A stretch of 64,000 bases of DNA, taken from positions 115,772 to 179,771 of the forward strand of contig DEIA01000009.1 of assembly GCA_002352225.1 (NCBI GenBank), in the 5' to 3' direction. This document shows, piece by piece, positions 15,774-25,290 of this stretch. The position numbers and the translations under genes are program-made. Position 1 is the first letter of the stretch, and each line of letters starts with the position of its first letter. Below the pieces are notes generated by a model, which worked only from the letters and a program-made list of their open reading frames with translations, did no database searches and was not told where the DNA came from. The stretch comes from Flammeovirgaceae bacterium UBA2786 (GTDB taxonomy: Bacteria; Bacteroidota; Bacteroidia; Cytophagales; Cyclobacteriaceae).

Positions 15774-17076
15774 ACCCAAACTCAGGCTGTTTGATCTCAC
15801 CATGATTGTGGTGAGTCTTGTAATCGGAATGGGGATATTCCGAACCCCGGTAGAAGTGGCCAATAAAGCACAAACTCCAACCATTTTTTTTCTTGCCTGG
15901 GGGATTGGAGCCCTAATTAGTTTTTTTGGGGCATTAACTTTTGCGGAAATTGGATCACGCTACCCGGTAGCCGGTGGCTTTTACCGGATATTTTCGCATT
16001 GCTATCATCCTGCATTTGCCTTTATGGTTAATTGGATGACCGTGATTTCTAATGCAGCCTCTACCGCCAGCGTGGCTATTATCGGTGCTGAATATATTCA
16101 ACCAATTTTATTCCCTACTCTGGAGCCCGCTCAGGCTATCCGTCTCATCACGCTTTCTTCTATTGTAATTCTGTACGGTATTAATATGGCTGGTATTAAG
16201 ATGAGTGCCCGAACGCTTAACGTATTAATGATTATTAAAATCAGCTTGATTGTGCTACTGATTGCCGCCCTATTTTCAGCCCACACCCCATCTGCTCAGG
16301 TTAACGATACAAACACACCCGAAGATTGGTTAAAAGCATTCTGGCTATGCTTTGTTCCGGTTTTTTTTACCTATGGCGGGTATCAACAAACCATGAACTT
16401 TGGCAGCGATGTGCCTAATGCTTCGCGCACTATGCCTCGTGCAATTTTTTATGGCATTGCCATTATACTTTCGCTGTATCTGCTTGTTAATTTTTCTTAC
16501 TTCCGTGTGCTTGGTTTTGAGGGATTAAAAAACTCAACTGCGTTGGCCGCTGATGTAGCCCGTGTCCTGCTGGGCGATTCTGCTTTCAAGGTTGTTGCGT
16601 TTATCATGTTTTTTTCGGTTATGGCCTATGTTAATGCTTCCATCCTCTCTAACCCCCGTGTGTATTACGCTATGGCCGAAGACAAAGTGCTTCCTCCTAT
16701 TTTCAAAAAAATTAATACCAAAACACAAGTGCAGGAATTTTCTGTTTCTGTGTTTGTCGCTTTTATAGTATTAACATTATTTTTTTCAACCTCCTTTACA
16801 CAGGTATTGGGGTATGTGATGTTCTTCGACAGCATCAGTCTGATTACGGCCTCGGCTGCCATTTTTATTTTGCGCTATCGTGCCAAAAAGCAAGGCGATC
16901 CGGAAGGTATTTATAAAATGAAAGGCTACCCCTGGATGCCGGCCCTGTTTATTGTGGTGTATACGTTGGTTAATATCAGCGTGCTGATTTCAAATCCGCA
17001 GGCCTCCGTCATTGGTTTTATTTTATTTGTGTCGGGTTTCCCACTGTATTTAATTTTACGCAAACTCATCCGGTAA
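15763..17076 (+). CDS. APC-superfamily amino acid permease
   Basis: This is a 437-residue integral membrane protein with about twelve predicted helices. The first helix carries the APC signature VIGMGIFRTP. The second region reads FLAWGIGALISFFGALTFAEIGSRYPVAGGFY, the typical GALxxAELG-like stretch of amino acid/polyamine antiporters. It starts at the GTG at 15763 and overlaps the preceding gene. The PLP-dependent Cys/Met enzyme gene follows after 4 bp, so the pair may import a substrate and process it, possibly a sulfur amino acid. That link is inference. Confidence 0.9.
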   Translation: MSIKPKLRLFDLTMIVVSLVIGMGIFRTPVEVANKAQTPTIFFLAWGIGALISFFGALTFAEIGSRYPVAGGFYRIFSHCYHPAFAFMVNWMTVISNAASTASVAIIGAEYIQPILFPTLEPAQAIRLITLSSIVILYGINMAGIKMSARTLNVLMIIKISLIVLLIAALFSAHTPSAQVNDTNTPEDWLKAFWLCFVPVFFTYGGYQQTMNFGSDVPNASRTMPRAIFYGIAIILSLYLLVNFSYFRVLGFEGLKNSTALAADVARVLLGDSAFKVVAFIMFFSVMAYVNASILSNPRVYYAMAEDKVLPPIFKKINTKTQVQEFSVSVFVAFIVLTLFFSTSFTQVLGYVMFFDSISLITASAAIFILRYRAKKQGDPEGIYKMKGYPWMPALFIVVYTLVNISVLISNPQASVIGFILFVSGFPLYLILRKLIR

Positions 17077-17080
17077 TTCC

Positions 17081-18238
17081 ATGGAACTATCCTACATCCT
17101 AAACGAATTGGGCGAAGAACGCGATAGCTATTTTCAGGCTGTTGCTCCACCCATTATTCAAACCAGTAATTTCACTTTTAAGAGTGTTGCCGATTTTCGG
17201 AAGGCGCTTGCCAACGAATATGAAGCAACTCTTTATTCGCGTGGAAATAATCCAACGGTGGATATCCTGCGCAAAAAACTTGCTGCACTGGATGGTGCCG
17301 AAGATGCTCTTGTTTTTGGAAGTGGCATTGCTGCAATTGCTACACCTATATTGGCATTATTGCACCAAGGCGATCATGTAGTTAGTGTAGCCAAACCGTA
17401 TAGCTGGACAATCAAACTTTTTGAAAAACTGCTTCCGAAATTTGGTATTACTACCACCTTCGTGGACGGAACGCAGGTAGAAAATTTTTCGAATGCGATC
17501 CGGCCCAATACCCGGCTAATCTACCTTGAGTCGCCCAATACATTTACATACGAACTACAGGACATTAAGGCTGTTTCTGCCTTGGCTAAAAAGAAGGGCA
17601 TCCTTACCATGATTGACAATAGTTATTGCAGCCCGCTTAACCAACAGCCTATTAAAATGGGAGTAGATCTGGTAGCGCAATCGGCAACCAAATTTATTGG
17701 AGGCCATAGCGATGTGGTAGCCGGTGTTGTTACAGGGTCAAAATCAATCATAAAAAAAATATTTGATGCTGAGTTTCTTAACATCGGAGGAACCATTTCT
17801 CCGATGAATGCATGGTTGTTAATTCGCGGGTTGCGCACATTGCCAATACGCCTGCAGCGTGTATGCGACAGCACTAAAAAGGTGGTTGACTTTCTGGCTC
17901 AACATCCTCGCGTTGAAAAAGTAATTTTTCCTTTTCATCCAGGTTTTACACAATATGAACTGGCTAAAAAACAAATGCTTGATGCCGGGGGGTTATTCAG
18001 TATTGTGTTAAAGACAGATTCAGTAGCCGGAATCGAAAAGTTTTGCAACTCATTAAAGCATTTTCTTCTTGCCGTTTCATGGGGAGGCCATGAATCGCTG
18101 GTTATTCCTTCTGTTGTTGGGTTTACACCCGATCAATTTGATCCTGCTAATACAAATCATCGTATTATCCGGTTGTATGTAGGGTTGGAAGATCCGGACT
18201 ACCTGATCTCTGATTTAAAACAGGCTTTGGATACATAG
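17081..18238 (+). CDS. Cys/Met-metabolism PLP-dependent enzyme (gamma-synthase/lyase type)
   Basis: This 385-residue fold-type I PLP enzyme belongs to the trans-sulfuration family. The N-terminal YSRGNNPTV motif binds phosphate from the neighbouring subunit, FGSGIAAIATPI binds the cofactor, D179 in MIDNSY contacts the pyridine nitrogen, and K204 in SATKFIGGHSD is the Schiff-base lysine. The family includes cystathionine gamma-synthase, cystathionine lyases and methionine gamma-lyase. The exact reaction cannot be read from motifs. It follows the permease gene by 4 bp and shares its transcript, which favours catabolism or use of an imported amino acid. Confidence 0.9.
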   Translation: MELSYILNELGEERDSYFQAVAPPIIQTSNFTFKSVADFRKALANEYEATLYSRGNNPTVDILRKKLAALDGAEDALVFGSGIAAIATPILALLHQGDHVVSVAKPYSWTIKLFEKLLPKFGITTTFVDGTQVENFSNAIRPNTRLIYLESPNTFTYELQDIKAVSALAKKKGILTMIDNSYCSPLNQQPIKMGVDLVAQSATKFIGGHSDVVAGVVTGSKSIIKKIFDAEFLNIGGTISPMNAWLLIRGLRTLPIRLQRVCDSTKKVVDFLAQHPRVEKVIFPFHPGFTQYELAKKQMLDAGGLFSIVLKTDSVAGIEKFCNSLKHFLLAVSWGGHESLVIPSVVGFTPDQFDPANTNHRIIRLYVGLEDPDYLISDLKQALDT

Positions 18239-18242
18239 TAAA

Positions 18243-18266
18243 AGGCCTGGTCCCCCGACCAGGCCT
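18243..18266. terminator. Perfect 10-bp hairpin downstream of the PLP enzyme gene
   Basis: AGGCCTGGTC at 18243-18252 pairs perfectly with GACCAGGCCT at 18257-18266 around a CCCC loop, starting 5 bp after the stop codon. The stem is strong but no T-run follows on the plus strand. The minus strand has only TTTACTAT. It may act as a terminator or an mRNA 3'-end stabiliser. Confidence 0.55.
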
Positions 18267-18419
18267 AACCTAAACCCAACCCCTCATTCATAAATATGTC
18301 TGAGACGACTGGGGTCCTATATGTACAAAGTAAACGCTCAATTGCCCCATTTGTTTTGTTAATACTGTGGAGTGGAAGAATAGCTACAGGAATGGAGACC
18401 GCTTACAAAAGAAATTGGT

Positions 18420-19187
18420 TTATGCGCTTACTTGCTCACCAATAATGCGCAAACCATCCAATGTAAGATTGGGTTCGATAGAATTAAAGAAATTTCCTAA
18501 TGGAGTTATAACAGATGATAGCCCCCCTGTTGCTACAACCAGGCAAGGCTCATTCAGTTCAGCTTGAATTTTTGTTACCACATTCTTAACCAACCCTTCA
18601 TACCCAATTAATATACCGGATTGAATGGCGGTAATCGTATTTTTTCCTAAGGCTGATGCGGGTATTTCCAGCGGTACATCAAATAGTTTGGCTGTATTCT
18701 GCGAGAGCGATCGGGTAGCAGTTTTCAACCCGGGCGCTATGGATACACCGAGTATTTTACCCGTGCCCGATACCGTTGTAAAGGTAAGCGCTGTTCCAAA
18801 GTCGACCACAATACACGTTTGCTTATGTTTAAAGTAGGCTGCTGCTGCATTGGCTACCAGATCAGAACCTATTTCATATGGGTTTAAGACTTGCATAGAA
18901 AGCTTATCATAAACCATAGGCCCTAATACAATAGCTTCCTTTCCAAAAAGACTACGCGTAACGCTTTTTATTTTTTCTGTCATGGCGGGCACTACGCTGC
19001 TCAATACAATTGTTTTTACCTGATCAACTGCATTTCCTGATTCAAAAAAGTAATCGCGGATTTTTACACCAAAGTACAATTCAGGTAAATCGGGGCGGGA
19101 AGCAATTCGCCAAACATGTTTCCACTCTTTGTCCTTCCACAAGCCAACGGTAATGTCGCTGTTACCAATATCTAAAGCCAAAAGCAT
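18420..19187 (-). CDS. coaX: Type III pantothenate kinase
   Basis: This enzyme phosphorylates pantothenate in the first step of coenzyme A synthesis. At 255 residues it has the CoaX length. It shows the ASKHA-fold motifs: LALDIGNSDITVGLW at the N-terminus (phosphate 1), RPDLPELYFG, NPYEIGSDLVANAAAAY with the active-site aspartate, VVDFGTALTFT (phosphate 2) and the C-terminal VVATGG. Type III kinases need a monovalent cation and are insensitive to CoA feedback, as known for the family. It starts at the ATG at 19187 and is separated from the upstream GIN-domain gene by a terminator. Confidence 0.95.
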   Translation of the reverse strand: MLLALDIGNSDITVGLWKDKEWKHVWRIASRPDLPELYFGVKIRDYFFESGNAVDQVKTIVLSSVVPAMTEKIKSVTRSLFGKEAIVLGPMVYDKLSMQVLNPYEIGSDLVANAAAAYFKHKQTCIVVDFGTALTFTTVSGTGKILGVSIAPGLKTATRSLSQNTAKLFDVPLEIPASALGKNTITAIQSGILIGYEGLVKNVVTKIQAELNEPCLVVATGGLSSVITPLGNFFNSIEPNLTLDGLRIIGEQVSA

Positions 19188-19215
19188 GGCGCAAGATGGA
19201 AATATTCCTGCAAAG

Positions 19216-19252
19216 CATAAAAAAAGTCCGTACCAACATTGGTTCGGACTTT
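19216..19252 (-). terminator. Rho-independent terminator after the GIN-domain gene
   Basis: AAAGTCCG at 19223-19230 pairs with CGGACTTT at 19245-19252, with an inner ACCAA/TTGGT extension across one T-T mismatch. On the minus strand the stem is followed by seven or more T residues. It closes the sigma-FecR-TonB operon before coaX. TTAATTTTTT follows on the plus strand as well. Confidence 0.8.
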
Positions 19253-19275
19253 AATTTTTTAAGGTTTTATAAATC

Positions 19276-19980
19276 TCAGTCTTTCTTCACCACACTGGCT
19301 CCTGAAGTTTCTACAATTAATTCCGGTTCGCCCCGATAAATCACTTCACTTGCGCCTGTGGCAACTACCTGTAATTTCTGCGATACGGTTACCCGACCCT
19401 GACTGGCTCCCGAAACATGTAATTGGGCTTGTACTGCTTCATATTCAAATGCCGTTAACACCGATGCTCCTGAGATGATACCATCCATTAATTCGCCCTC
19501 GCCTTTTAACCTTAGCTGAGATGCTCCATTAATATTGAGAAAAATTTCGGTGGCATCCATATCGATCTGCCCTAACGATGCTCCTGATAACGTAACATCT
19601 AACCGTTCTACATCATCAAAGCCACTTACTTTTCCATTTACAGCCCCCGAAAAATTTACTCCGGCCAGTGCAGGCATCGTAATAGTAATAAATGTAGTGT
19701 ATTGTCTGTTTTCATTTTCATCAAAACGCAAAATCAAGGCATTTCCTCTTTTAAAAATTTCAAGGTCGTCTAAGTTTCTGCGATCGCCTTCGGCCTTAAT
19801 TGAGTAATTGGTTCCGGAAACAATAGTAACATCCAATGCATCACCTGCTTCAATGCGATCGAAATCAACCACAGCAAACGATCGGATATCTTGCTGGCGT
19901 GGGCCCGGGTCTTCATCATTTAAACAAGAGGTTAGCCAAATTGTAGTTGTCAGCAAAAAGATAATGTTAAACCGTTTCAT
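19276..19980 (-). CDS. GIN-domain (DUF2807) lipoprotein
   Basis: This 234-residue protein has a lipoprotein signal ending LTSC (about residue 19). The mature part is the head GIN domain: FAVVDFDRIEAGDALDVTIVSG at the start, then short repeats with GA(S) turns such as VNFSGAVNGKVSG, VTLSGASLGQID, ISGASVLTA and VSGASQGRVTVS. These predict a right-handed beta-helix. GIN-domain proteins are abundant in Bacteroidota and are thought to act at the cell surface in adhesion or as auto-transported or binding modules. The role is unproven. It is the last gene of the TonB receptor operon, 69 bp after the receptor, and is followed by a terminator. Confidence 0.88.
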   Translation of the reverse strand: MKRFNIIFLLTTTIWLTSCLNDEDPGPRQQDIRSFAVVDFDRIEAGDALDVTIVSGTNYSIKAEGDRRNLDDLEIFKRGNALILRFDENENRQYTTFITITMPALAGVNFSGAVNGKVSGFDDVERLDVTLSGASLGQIDMDATEIFLNINGASQLRLKGEGELMDGIISGASVLTAFEYEAVQAQLHVSGASQGRVTVSQKLQVVATGASEVIYRGEPELIVETSGASVVKKD

Positions 19981-20049
19981 ATTTATTCGTTAGTATAAGA
20001 GTAAGACAATCCACACGGCTATTACCCCTACCCGATAGATCAATTTTCT

Positions 20050-22398
20050 TTAAAATTCTATTTTATAGCTCAGTATTGGTAAAAGCGGCATCATATACCA
20101 TTTTTTCACCTCTCCGCTCTGAGGCTCAAAATACTGCCCCCCCAGATTTTTCTGATTGGTGGCATTCTGCAAATCCAACGACAAGGTAGAAGTTGCACGA
20201 GCCCGGTTGCGCTTTATACTTACGCGGATATCTGTACGGAAATAGTCGGGTAGTTGTTCGGTATAAGCCTCCGATTCAATGTAGTGTGTTTCGTTTAGCT
20301 CAATGGATTTGGCCACATCAATAGGGGTTGTCCAGAAGCCTCCGGTATAGATGGTACGTACATTCAAACCAAATACGCGATCTTTTCTCCAAGTGTATTC
20401 TTTGCCAGCTGTAAAGCTTATGGCATGCTTACCATTAAAACGGGTGTTACGCCATTTGTTATCCAATGCTTTGTACTCAGAATTGTAAAGAGATGCTGAC
20501 AATAAAAAATACAAATCATTTTTCATGAACTGTTCTAACGTAAGTTCTGCGCCATAGTTACGTCCTAGCCCTTTATTTACCATAGGTTCGGTTTCAAACC
20601 CTTGTTCCAGCACTAACGTAGAAACAGGACTATTAACATCCTTACGCACTGCAATGTTATATAAATGCTGATAGTACGTTTCTGCTTTAATGCGTAAGTA
20701 ACGTGATAACGAACGATCATACCCTAAAACAAAATGCTGCGCTTTATTAAAACCCAGGTTTTTATTGGGCTGAACGGTAGTGCCATCTGGTTGTTCTACA
20801 CGTGCTTCGTACACACTTATAGGTTGCATCTGGCTATGCAACCCGTAGCCCATCGAAAAAGACTGTTGTTCGCTTAATTCATATTTTACAGATGCCCGAG
20901 GCTCCAGCGAAAATGAATTGTTGTTGGTAAGATAAAGTGAATGCAGCCCGGCATTGAAACTAAACTGTTCATTTATTTTGTAATTCCATTGCGAAAATAG
21001 TTGCACCGTATTCGCATGAAGTTTAGAATCCAATGGCTCTACAATTTCACCAAGTTCAGCATCGCGGTATCGCAGGTTTAGGGCATACGTGTGGCGATTT
21101 AAATATACACCTGAGCGCATGGCACTTCTGGCGCTGAACTTATGATTCAACACCGAACTAAAAACAACTTTACGATTTGAATATTTTTGAGTGTAATTAA
21201 ACTGGGGATTATAGTTGTTGTCCAGCCGTTCATCTTCGTATCCATGATTGTTTCCTGAAAACACTACGTTGGTTTGCAGATATGTGTTACTGTTAATAGT
21301 GTAGGCGTGTTTAAAGCCCGCAGCACCTGTATTCGAAAAATAATTAGAGTTATAGCGTTGATAATCAAATTCCCATTCTGTTGAATCCTTTTTAGCATCT
21401 TGAAGTTGGTCGCTCAGCCCGCCAAATCCAAACAAAGAAAAATTTCCGAAGTTGTTGGTTGGCAAATAAATGTTGTACGATACATCCTGAAAATTAGTAA
21501 CCGCATCGCCTATGTTAACCCCTATTTTAGAAAGAACGCTTAATGTAGAATATCGATAGTTAATCAAATAAGAGCCGCGATAATTTTTTGAGAAAGGGCC
21601 TTCGGCTGCTACATCAAGACCTAATACACCGGCTTGTATGGTGTATTCACGTTTTTCGTTATTCCCTTTGCGGAGATTGAGATCAAACACACCAGCCAAT
21701 GCGTTGCCATATTCGGCTGCAAACGCTCCTGTTGAAAAATCGGAGTTAGCTAATAACTGCGAACTCAAAATGGAAATTCCTCCACCGGATGACCCTACTA
21801 CAGCAAAGTGATTGGGATTTGGAATATCCACCCCTTCCATGCGCCACAACAAACCAAAAGGCGAATTGCCCCTGATGGAAATAGAGTTGTTGCCATCATC
21901 GGCAGACACTACTCCGGCAAACGAAACGGCTGCACGGGCCGGATCGTTGACAGCCGCTGCAAATTTGCGTGTTTCTTCCACTGAAAAAGTGCGTGTACTT
22001 ACCGTTGCCATTTCATTCAGCGGTTTGTTCTTTTCGGCATCAGGCCGCACCACAATTTCATCTAACTGCGTAATGTCTTCCTCAATGCCCACCGTAAGCA
22101 CAACTTCTTTACCAGAATTAACAATTACATTACTTATTGTAACATCTTTATATCCCACAAAAGAAATGCGAAACGTGTGCGTACCAACAGGGATTTGTGC
22201 CATTCGGAAATTTCCATCCGCATCGGTAGTTACACCAACTAATGGGTCTGAGTTTTGAATTACAACCGATGCGCCCGGCAATCCGGTTTTTGAAATTTTG
22301 TCTATTACCGTACCGCGCACGGTTTGCGTAAGTTGCTGGCTATACAGGTTATGAACTGAGATGAAAGCAACTAAAAGGAGGGGGGTAAATCTTATCAT
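20050..22398 (-). CDS. TonB-dependent outer-membrane receptor with carboxypeptidase-regulatory domain
   Basis: This 782-residue protein has a signal peptide (1-20), a carboxypeptidase-regulatory-like beta-sandwich at about 26-115 (VRGTVIDKISKTGLPGASVVIQ through VGTHTFRISFVGYKDV), a plug domain at about 130-230 (including NSISIRGNSPFGLLWRMEGVDIPNPNHFA), and a 22-strand-type barrel ending LPILSYKIEF with the terminal aromatic. It imports a ligand across the outer membrane using TonB energy. It has no N-terminal STN domain. The STN sits on the separate protein encoded just upstream, in an operon with FecR and an ECF sigma. The substrate is unknown. Confidence 0.93.
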   Translation of the reverse strand: MIRFTPLLLVAFISVHNLYSQQLTQTVRGTVIDKISKTGLPGASVVIQNSDPLVGVTTDADGNFRMAQIPVGTHTFRISFVGYKDVTISNVIVNSGKEVVLTVGIEEDITQLDEIVVRPDAEKNKPLNEMATVSTRTFSVEETRKFAAAVNDPARAAVSFAGVVSADDGNNSISIRGNSPFGLLWRMEGVDIPNPNHFAVVGSSGGGISILSSQLLANSDFSTGAFAAEYGNALAGVFDLNLRKGNNEKREYTIQAGVLGLDVAAEGPFSKNYRGSYLINYRYSTLSVLSKIGVNIGDAVTNFQDVSYNIYLPTNNFGNFSLFGFGGLSDQLQDAKKDSTEWEFDYQRYNSNYFSNTGAAGFKHAYTINSNTYLQTNVVFSGNNHGYEDERLDNNYNPQFNYTQKYSNRKVVFSSVLNHKFSARSAMRSGVYLNRHTYALNLRYRDAELGEIVEPLDSKLHANTVQLFSQWNYKINEQFSFNAGLHSLYLTNNNSFSLEPRASVKYELSEQQSFSMGYGLHSQMQPISVYEARVEQPDGTTVQPNKNLGFNKAQHFVLGYDRSLSRYLRIKAETYYQHLYNIAVRKDVNSPVSTLVLEQGFETEPMVNKGLGRNYGAELTLEQFMKNDLYFLLSASLYNSEYKALDNKWRNTRFNGKHAISFTAGKEYTWRKDRVFGLNVRTIYTGGFWTTPIDVAKSIELNETHYIESEAYTEQLPDYFRTDIRVSIKRNRARATSTLSLDLQNATNQKNLGGQYFEPQSGEVKKWYMMPLLPILSYKIEF

Positions 22399-22470
22399 AC
22401 AATTTTTAATTTCGCTTGTATGACAAGTATGTAAGGATTAACCCCTACCTACGAATGATATTTTTATCGC

Positions 22471-24282
22471 TTATAAAAAGCGCAGCCCCACCTTTGCCCC
22501 AAGCCACATGGCCATGGTATTACGCGTGCTTACACTTACTGAATGACTGGATGGTGTGTAATAGGTAAACAAACTGGGGTAATCGGTAAATGTTTTACGG
22601 GTTAAGTATGCGTTAAGCGTAACTCCTGTAGAAATAGAAAATTTCTTTGCCACCTGAAAATCAAATCCGAGGTACGCTTTATTAAGCAGGCTGAGCGCAT
22701 TTGTAAAACTTCCTTTGTTTACATGTTGGCTTGTTAAATCCATATCGAAGTAAAGCCAGCGGGCAAGTTTATGCGAAGAGCCCAAGCCATACCCAAATGT
22801 CCACACAGAAGTGTCGTTAGCTTGTAATGATTGCTCGGGTTTAAATCCAGCCATTAGCACGGTATAAAAATTTCGAACACCCGTTCTAAAAGCAAGGTTT
22901 ACAGGAAACACTTCATCTGCCGAAACCTCTACTTTGTGATATCCATTTTTAACTATACTAAATAATCCAATGGGTACACCGCCTACGCTATCAGCATAGT
23001 TAATTAATCCGATCTGTGTTCCTCTCACTCTTTTCGCATAGTTAAACACGCCACTTATTTGCGATCCTGATATTTTACCTGTGGTGATGTTTGTGGCTCC
23101 TGCAAACTGCGAACCTTTATAATTACCCCGTTGCAGATTACCAAACCCTGCTACCTGCACACCATAAGAAGAGTTGTTATTATAGTTACTGAACCCAGCT
23201 ATCTGCACACCATTCATATCGCCCAGGTTGGTGTTGGCAAAGCCGGCTAACTGAACACCATGGCCATTACTTAGATTGGTATTGGCAAAACCAGCCAGTT
23301 GCACAGCTGTAACATCGTCTCCATTTAAGTTAAAAAATCCCGCTGTCTGAATACCATAAAATCTTCCTCCTACCATGTTGCCAAACCCTGCAATCTGCAG
23401 CCAGCGTACATCGCCCCGATCCAGGTTAAAAAAGAAGCCCAACTCTAGCTGACGGGTACCCCGTGAATAGCCGCCTAAAAAATTGATAGAATAATCGTTA
23501 ATCACATTACCACTTAAGCGCCCATGTGTTCCAATAAAAGGAAGAAACGAAACTTGCACCATCGAATATAGGGTGTCAGAAATATTCTGAACGTTAGGTT
23601 CAGAATAATAGGGGCGTGTAAGTTCTTCTTTTAGTGTTAGTGTTACCGAATCGATTGGAATTTCTGAAGTTAAAGTGCGTACCGTGTCAACTACTATAGG
23701 CTTAAGACCAATGATATAGTATTGATTTGCCGACTCGGTTATCTGTAAAGTTGTGTTTTGATAATCTTTTTTGCTGATGGAAAGCAAAAGAGAATCGGGT
23801 TGCTTCTCAATCTTTAATCTGAAAAACCCATATTCATCGGATACAGCCGATGTAATGGACGGTTTATGATAAATGCTGGCATGTGGAATTTTGCTTCCGG
23901 TATTTGAATCTTCAATGTAACCACTCACAACTATGGTTACCACATTGTTTTTTACCACTGGTGCTGGCGCCCGGGTAAGAATTACATAATTCCCTTTCTC
24001 TTTATAATTCAGGGATCCTTCAAACATTTTGTTTAGCACTTGGCGTACAGTAAGGTTTTGCACATCCAGGCTAAGGATGTAATTAGTATCTATAATTGAA
24101 CTATTGTATGAGAATGAAAAACCGGCCGCCTGTCCAATACGACTCAAAATTATTGTTGCTCTTTCGTTTTCTACCGAAATGGATATTGGCCGTTCCAGTA
24201 ATGGTACACTTTTCTCTTTTGTTTGAGCGGTACATACTCCGGCTGTAAAAAAAATAAGAATTACTGAACAAAATAATTTCAT
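22471..24282 (-). CDS. STN-domain surface protein with GxQxAGFxN repeats
   Basis: This 603-residue protein has a signal peptide (1-19). An STN (secretin/TonB short N-terminal) domain at about 34-105 includes VQNLTVRQVLNKMFEGS. A carboxypeptidase-regulatory-like domain covers 118-190. From about 290 to 440 there are ten imperfect repeats of the form G(V/I)Q(L/I)AGF(A/G/S)N, like the LA_2272-type surface repeat, and the C-terminus is beta-rich. STN domains relay receptor occupancy to FecR-type anti-sigma factors, so this may be the signalling partner of the receptor encoded next. The start is 3 bp after the fecR stop, implying co-translation. The repeat function is unknown. Confidence 0.85.
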   Translation of the reverse strand: MKLFCSVILIFFTAGVCTAQTKEKSVPLLERPISISVENERATIILSRIGQAAGFSFSYNSSIIDTNYILSLDVQNLTVRQVLNKMFEGSLNYKEKGNYVILTRAPAPVVKNNVVTIVVSGYIEDSNTGSKIPHASIYHKPSITSAVSDEYGFFRLKIEKQPDSLLLSISKKDYQNTTLQITESANQYYIIGLKPIVVDTVRTLTSEIPIDSVTLTLKEELTRPYYSEPNVQNISDTLYSMVQVSFLPFIGTHGRLSGNVINDYSINFLGGYSRGTRQLELGFFFNLDRGDVRWLQIAGFGNMVGGRFYGIQTAGFFNLNGDDVTAVQLAGFANTNLSNGHGVQLAGFANTNLGDMNGVQIAGFSNYNNNSSYGVQVAGFGNLQRGNYKGSQFAGATNITTGKISGSQISGVFNYAKRVRGTQIGLINYADSVGGVPIGLFSIVKNGYHKVEVSADEVFPVNLAFRTGVRNFYTVLMAGFKPEQSLQANDTSVWTFGYGLGSSHKLARWLYFDMDLTSQHVNKGSFTNALSLLNKAYLGFDFQVAKKFSISTGVTLNAYLTRKTFTDYPSLFTYYTPSSHSVSVSTRNTMAMWLGAKVGLRFL

Positions 24283-24285
24283 GCG

Positions 24286-25290
24286 CTATTGTGAGCTTGT
24301 ACACCCATCTCCGTCCAGAATCAACTCTTCTCCTTTTCGGGTTAACGTTAAATTCATAGTTTCGGCAATTACCTCGGCAATGGTGGCCGCATTATCTTCT
24401 TTATAGTTAGCGGTAAGCCTGCAATCGAAGAGTTTTTTATTTGCTAATACGATTTTAGAATTATACACCTCATTCAGCAGCTCAACAACCGACTTCAGGT
24501 CAGTATTATTAAAACTGAAAACTTTAGTCTTATACGCTAAAATGTTTGTGTCGGGTTTCTCAATTCGGTAAAAACTTTTATTTCGTTTGCTGTAAATGGC
24601 CCGATCACCGGCTTTCAGATTTAATCCGCTATCGTATTGCGTATAAAACTGAACCTCGCCCTCGGTAACCAGAATTTCAATAGTGTCCTTTTCTGGGTAG
24701 GCTTTTAGGTTAAACTCGGTACCAATATCGCGCACCAATACTTCATCTGCTTCAATTATAAAGGGTTTCGTCTCGTCATGCTTTACACTAAAGTATGCCT
24801 CGCCTTTTAATTTTACTTTACGCGATTTTGCCTTTGCATCATAGCTGTAGGCCAGTTCACTTTTCTTGTTCATAAAGGCTGTGCTGCCATCGGGTAAGGT
24901 GTCTTGCCGGGTATTATCTGTACTTACAATGGCCCGTTGTTGTTGTGGCGATATGGGGTTATTTAGAAAATAAATTACTCCTAATGTAACCGCTACTCCG
25001 GCTGCAATACGCAGCCAAGCTATAGTAGCCTCGGTACGTTGCTTCAGGGGCAACACTCTGCCTTTCTCAATTTTGAGTTTTACTTTATTCCAGGCAGCGT
25101 CAGTATCAAATTCAACTTTTACATCAGAGCCAGCCGCTTTCTCAAAAATAATTTTGAAATTATTAAAGTAAGCCTGGTTGGCCGGGGTTTCTTCCCGCCA
25201 GGCATTTACCTTCTGTTGCTCTTGTTCAGTAGCTTCACCAGCCAGCACCTTACCTATCAAATCATCAATATCGTTTTGCAGCAATCCCAT
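24286..25290 (-). CDS. FecR-family anti-sigma factor
   Basis: The ATG at 25290 overlaps the sigma-factor stop as TAATG and gives a protein of 334 residues. A TTG 12 bp earlier is less likely. The N-terminal cytoplasmic region (DIDDLIGKVLAGEATEQEQQKVNAW) fits the DUF4880-type sigma-binding part. One membrane helix lies at about residues 88-107 (IAAGVAVTLGVIYFL), followed by the periplasmic FecR domain (TDNTRQDTLPDGSTAFMNKKSEL through GEAYFSVKHDETKPFIIEADEVLVRDIGTEFNL) and a C-terminal DUF4974-like domain. It would hold the ECF sigma inactive until the TonB/STN proteins signal. Confidence 0.93.
   Translation of the reverse strand: MGLLQNDIDDLIGKVLAGEATEQEQQKVNAWREETPANQAYFNNFKIIFEKAAGSDVKVEFDTDAAWNKVKLKIEKGRVLPLKQRTEATIAWLRIAAGVAVTLGVIYFLNNPISPQQQRAIVSTDNTRQDTLPDGSTAFMNKKSELAYSYDAKAKSRKVKLKGEAYFSVKHDETKPFIIEADEVLVRDIGTEFNLKAYPEKDTIEILVTEGEVQFYTQYDSGLNLKAGDRAIYSKRNKSFYRIEKPDTNILAYKTKVFSFNNTDLKSVVELLNEVYNSKIVLANKKLFDCRLTANYKEDNAATIAEVIAETMNLTLTRKGEELILDGDGCTSSQ

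Noticed and set aside
21812..22258. 148-residue plus-strand ORF opposite the TonB receptor
   Set aside because: The receptor frame is well supported by plug and regulatory-domain motifs; this is a shadow.
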